Assembly (NCBI RefSeq): GCF_036320965.1
Contig: NC_092270.1
Location: 18,913,440-18,977,439 of the forward strand
Length of the DNA stretch: 64,000 nucleotides
Direction of reading: 5' to 3'
Origin: Panulirus ornatus
Lineage: Eukaryota; Arthropoda; Malacostraca; Decapoda; Palinuridae
Shown one piece after another: positions 59,984-64,000 of the stretch. Positions within the stretch are counted from its first letter, which is position 1; the number at the start of each line of letters is the position of its first letter. The notes below the pieces were generated by a model. It was not told where the DNA came from, did not search any database, and was given only the letters and a program-made list of their open reading frames with translations. The translations under genes were made by a program, and so were the position numbers.

Positions 59984-61328
59984 ACACGTGTGCCAGGCTA
60001 CATGTGTACCACTACACACGTGTGCCAGGCTACATGTGTACCACAACACATGTGTGCCAGGCTACATGTGTACCACTACACATGTGTGCCAGGCTACATG
60101 TGTACCACTACACATGTGTGCCAGGCTACATGTGTACCACTACACATGTGTGCCAGGCTACATGTGTACCACTACACATGTGTGCCAGGCTACATGTGTA
60201 CCACTACACATGTGTCCCAGGCTACATGTGTACCACTACACATGTGTCCCAGGCTACATGTGTACCACTACACATGTGTCCCAGACTACATGTGTACCAC
60301 TACACACGTGTCCCAGGCTACATGTGTACCACTACACACGTGTCCCAGGCTACATGTGTACCACTACACATGTGTCCCAGGCTACATGTGTGTCCCAGGC
60401 TAAATGTGTACCACTACATGTGTGTCCCAGGCTACATGTGTACCACTACACACGTGTCCCAGACTACATGTGTACCACTACACACGTGTCCCAGGCTACA
60501 TGTGTACCACTACACACGTGTCCCAGGCTACATGTGTACCACTACATGTGTGTCCCAGGCTACATGTGTACCACTACACATGTGTGCCAGGCTACATGTG
60601 TACCACTACACATGTGTGCCAGGCTACATGTGTACCACTACACACGTGTGCCAGGCTACATGTGTACCACTACACATGTGTGCCAGGCTACATGTGTACC
60701 ACTACACATGTGTGCCAGGCTACATGTGTACCACTACACACGTGTCGCAGGCTACATGTGTACCACTACATACGTGTCCCAGGCTACATGTGTACCACTA
60801 CACAATATTCCCAGGCTACATGTGTGCCACTACACATGTGTCCCAGGCTACATGTGTACCACTACACAATATTCCCAGGCTACATGTGTACCACTACATA
60901 CGTGTCCCAGGCTACATGTGTACCACTACACAATATTCCCAGGCTACATGTGTGCCACTACACATGTGTCCCAGGCTACCTGTGTACCACTACACAATAT
61001 TCCCAGGCTACATGTGTACCACTACACATGTGTCCCAGGCTACATGTATACCACTACACACGTGTCCCAGGCTACATGTGTACCACTACACATGTGTCCC
61101 AGGCTACATGTGTGCCACAACACACGTGTCCCAGGCTACATGTGTGCCACTACACATGTGTCCTAGGCTACATGTGTGCCACTACACATGTGTCCTAGGC
61201 TACATGTGTGCCACTACACAATATTCCCAGGCTACATGTGTGCCACTACACATGTGTCCTAGGCTACATGTGCGCCACTACACATGTGTGCCAGGCTACA
61301 TGTGCGCCACTACACACGTGTCCCAAGT
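59984..61328. repeat. Minisatellite, 32-bp unit
   Basis: About 42 copies of a unit starting CAGGCTACATGTGTACCACT and ending ACACATGTGTCC. ACACAATATTCC replaces ACACATGTGTCC in a subset from 60800 on. Confidence 0.97.
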
Positions 61329-61387
61329 GTGAACATATCTACCAGTGTTTCTACCAGTTAGTTCCCCTAAAGACGAGCCTCGTAGCG

Positions 61388-61417
61388 CCACACACACACA
61401 ACACATACACACCACAC

Positions 61418-61449
<32 letters not shown>

Positions 61450-61586
61450 ACACACACACAACACACCACACACACACACACACACACCACACACACACAC
61501 ACACACACCACACACACACACACAACACACACACACACACACAACACACACACACACAACACAACACAACACACACACAACACACG
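61388..61586. repeat. (CA)n-rich microsatellite
   Basis: CA repeats with ACC and AAC interruptions over about 200 bases. Confidence 0.96.
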
Positions 61587-62330
61587 ACCGTGAGGAAGGG
61601 CTCAGCGAGGCGATGTTGGCGGGCGACGAAGAGACAGCGTGGCGCACCAGGTCATGCCCACACATACACTTCACCGCTGCCGTGTTCGATGCCACATGGG
61701 AAGAGACCACAACACCCCAGAGCTTCCACTCTGCCACCTCCCTCTATCCCCCCCCTTACATACCACTACCAATATTACCCATCCGTAAAACCCCCTCCAC
61801 ACACACACACACACTTGTGGCCTCACGAAGTGTCCAGTCCACTGTCTTTTCCACACACGAGTCTGCCCTCCACTACGCCCCGCCAGCGCTGCTGACCGAC
61901 GTCTGGTTCGCGGGGGGCCCCGTGGGAGCGCCACGACCCAAAACTCGCCCCACCAATTTCCCGGCCCCACATTCAGAACCCGGGGCCCCCAGGACTTAGT
62001 CACGACGGTGGGCCAGCCGTGGATAAGTGTCATACTCACCTCCGTCACGGGTCCAGGGCTTCAATTCTGAAGCTGCGATGCGGTCAAAGTGTGAACGCGT
62101 CTCGGGGCGAAAAGGTGGCCCCGAAAGGGGGAAGATGGAGCGCGAAACTTGGGGGTGTTTTGGGGCCGGGGAGGAGAGAGAGGCGCGCGCGCGCGCGGGG
62201 GTCATCCTCAAAGACGAAGAGGCTTTTTGAGGTTTACTCCGTGTACTGTTGACACTGGCTGCTGGCTGCAGGCACTAACGAAAGACCCCGCGCTCAGCCA
62301 TCACTGCGTCGACGCCAGGCAGAGCACAGC
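61587..62330. other. GC-rich unique spacer
   Basis: Higher GC with CG dinucleotides, including a (GC)n run at 62182-62199. Could be a CpG-rich segment, but no exon or promoter was recognised. Confidence 0.4.
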
Positions 62331-62363
62331 GCACACACACACACACACGCTGCGCCCTCCCTC

Positions 62364-62403
<40 letters not shown>
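62331..62403. repeat. Two (CA)n microsatellites
   Basis: CA runs at 62331-62349 and 62367-62403 separated by a short GC-rich piece. Confidence 0.95.
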
Positions 62404-62457
62404 GCGACCAATGGTGGAGCTCCGTGTGCCCGCGATTGAGACTGTCACCAATCCCCT

Positions 62458-62458
<1 letters not shown>

Positions 62459-62511
<53 letters not shown>
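62459..62511. repeat. (CT)n microsatellite
   Basis: Uninterrupted CT run of about 52 bases. Confidence 0.97.
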
Positions 62512-62512
<1 letters not shown>

Positions 62513-62539
62513 CTTCCTGGAAGAATCCACTTCTTGCAT

Positions 62540-62578
62540 AGGGAGGGAGGGAGGGAGGGAGGGAGGGAGGGAAGGGAA
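62540..62578. repeat. (GGGA)n microsatellite
   Basis: Tandem GGGA repeats, G4-prone. Confidence 0.95.
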
Positions 62579-62932
62579 GGTTTCCAGACATGCCATGGAA
62601 GCTGGAATGTATTATTTCATCAGAGATTCTTCCCCTCCCTCCCTCCCCTCCTAGCCTTCCCCCTCCCCTTCCACCCCTCCTAGCCTTCCTCCCCTCCCCC
62701 TCCACCCCTCCTCCACCCCCACCACCGCCCCAGGAGGGGGAGAGGGGACGGGGGAGGGCGTGGTGGGGGGGGGGGGTGTGCAAGAACTTCCTAACGCCCC
62801 AACTTACCACTGTGGTACACTTCACCTTCTGCAGGAGGAAGGGGGAAGGGGCAAGAGGGGCGTAACCCTCCCCCAACACACCCCCTTCACCTCCACCACC
62901 CAGATACACATCATCCACACAACATCCAATTA

Positions 62933-62935
<3 letters not shown>
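62579..62935. other. Low-complexity C/T and G-rich spacer
   Basis: Imperfect CCCCTCC and GGGGGAGAGG tracts and a G-run near 62764-62777. No gene recognised. Confidence 0.5.

Positions 62936-62937
<2 letters not shown>

Positions 62938-63001
<64 letters not shown>
62938..63001. repeat. (TC)n microsatellite
   Basis: Uninterrupted TC run of about 62 bases. Confidence 0.97.
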
Positions 63002-63003
<2 letters not shown>

Positions 63004-63640
63004 CCCCCCCCCTAGGGAGGGGGCCCTCCACCGCCGCTGGTCAACACTGGCGGAGGGGCGGCCTGGGGGAAGGGGGGGAAGTGGTCATGTGGTGGACCTC
63101 CACCACATGACCACAAGGATGATTCACCAACGGGGGGAGGGGAGAAGCCACCACTGGGTACTTCACAGTGGGGGGGGGGGGGGGCACACCACCGCTGCAG
63201 TGGGAGGGCGCTGTCCGGCCTCGCCACAGTGGAGGGCCACATCACGGCTCTGAATCAAGTGGCAACGGGACAGTGGATCAGGGGAGGTGGAGGAGGTGGA
63301 GGAGGAGGGGGAAGCCAGGTACGACGGGCAAGGTACAAGGTGGAGTTGACTAGGTGGGAGTGGTGGGGGCGGGGCTGGTGGGCGTGGACCAGGGGGCGGT
63401 GGGCGGTGGGGGAGGGAGTCAGCTAAGAAGGGGGGAGGGGCCAGAAGTGAAGAGGAGGGGAGGGAGCAGGAGGAGGAGGGAGGGGGAGGGAGGGAGCAGG
63501 AGGGAGGGGGAGGGATGCAGGAGTCAAGATATAGTAGCCGCAGGGGAGGGAGGGAGGGAGTGAGGGGGCGGGGCGGGGCGGGGCAAGAGGCGGGGTGGGC
63601 AGGGAGGAACGAGGGACACTACTGGTGGAGACGTTGGGGG
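63002..63640. repeat. G-rich low-complexity tract
   Basis: Long purine-rich stretch with GGGGGG runs, (GGA)n near 63283-63312 and (GGGA)n near 63473-63565. Confidence 0.9.
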
Positions 63641-63686
63641 GCGGAGCCTCACGCACGAGGCCACCACCCACCAGCCGAGACCGACA

Positions 63687-64000
63687 GCCTCCCCCGCCCC
63701 CCCCACCACCACAGCCTCCACCACCACCACACTCTCCCTCACAGCCTCCACCACCAGTGATCACCACCACACTCTCCCTCACAGCCTCCACCATCAGTGA
63801 CCACTCTCCCCCACAGCCTCCACCACCAGTGACCACTCTCCCTCACAGCCTCCACCATCACCACCACACTCTCCCTCACAGCCTCCAACACCAGTGACCA
63901 CCACCACACTCTCCCTCACAGCCTCCACCACCAGTGACCACACTCTCCCCCACAGCCTCCACCACCAGTGACCACTCTCCCCCACAGCCTCCACCACCAG
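63687..64000. repeat. Minisatellite, about 32-bp unit, runs off window end
   Basis: About ten copies of a unit starting CCACCACCAGTGACCACTCT and ending CCCTCACAGCCT; the array continues past the window. Confidence 0.95.

Noticed and set aside
61587..62330. CpG-island promoter
   Set aside because: GC-rich with CG dinucleotides, but no adjacent coding exon was found and neighbouring low-complexity tracts can raise GC by themselves.
21396..64000. Telomeric DNA
   Set aside because: No run of TTAGG or its complement CCTAA, the usual arthropod telomere repeat, was seen in the arrays.

Overview
This window is eukaryotic and almost certainly arthropod. It has spliced exons with GT/AG borders, long introns, many fossil retroelements and a very large amount of minisatellite DNA. 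Element types that I recall (from memory, not searched) as typical of decapod crustacean genomes suggest a lobster, crayfish or shrimp relative; the species is not determined.

Left part (1 to about 20,030): the 5' end of a talin gene (Drosophila rhea, vertebrate TLN1/TLN2) on the minus strand. Seven coding exons can be read: 19863-19995, 14797-14891, 12798-12927, 12344-12511, 9640-9782, 9064-9191 and 5373-5478. Together they give 301 codons with consistent phases, covering F0, F1 with its basic loop, and most of F2 of the FERM head. The rest of talin lies beyond base 1. The introns hold a decayed Ty3/Gypsy pol (140-1590), a Penelope-like RT split by a young LINE (1600-4320), a Jockey-like LINE tail (4440-5285), a CR1-like LINE (15360-16662), a deletion-derivative pogo/Tigger DNA transposon with TA target duplication (16664-17764), and two near-identical 5'-truncated LINE copies (2194-3646 and 18095-19672), each flanked by a 14-bp target-site duplication.

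Right part (about 21,400 to 64,000): a chain of about 25 different minisatellite arrays separated by short spacers. The arrays take up roughly 70 percent of this part. Unit lengths cluster: 41 bp in five unrelated arrays, with 42, 40 and 39 bp in others, and 21-25 bp in a second group. The largest are a 42-bp array (25371-30312), a 41-bp array (39448-44757), a 25-bp array (36511-39190) and a 24-bp array (56411-59232). Spacers carry LINE fragments, a probable tRNA-derived SINE, microsatellites and G-rich or C-rich tracts. I see no convincing protein-coding gene in this half. The very long open frames there follow from repeat units that lack stop codons.

The window thus shows one housekeeping adhesion gene whose first coding exon lies about 1.4 kb from a large tandem-repeat domain. 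I found no new enzymatic or defence system. The most unusual features are the repeat domain itself, its unit-size clustering, and signs of local sequence or assembly error around 38,880-40,500.
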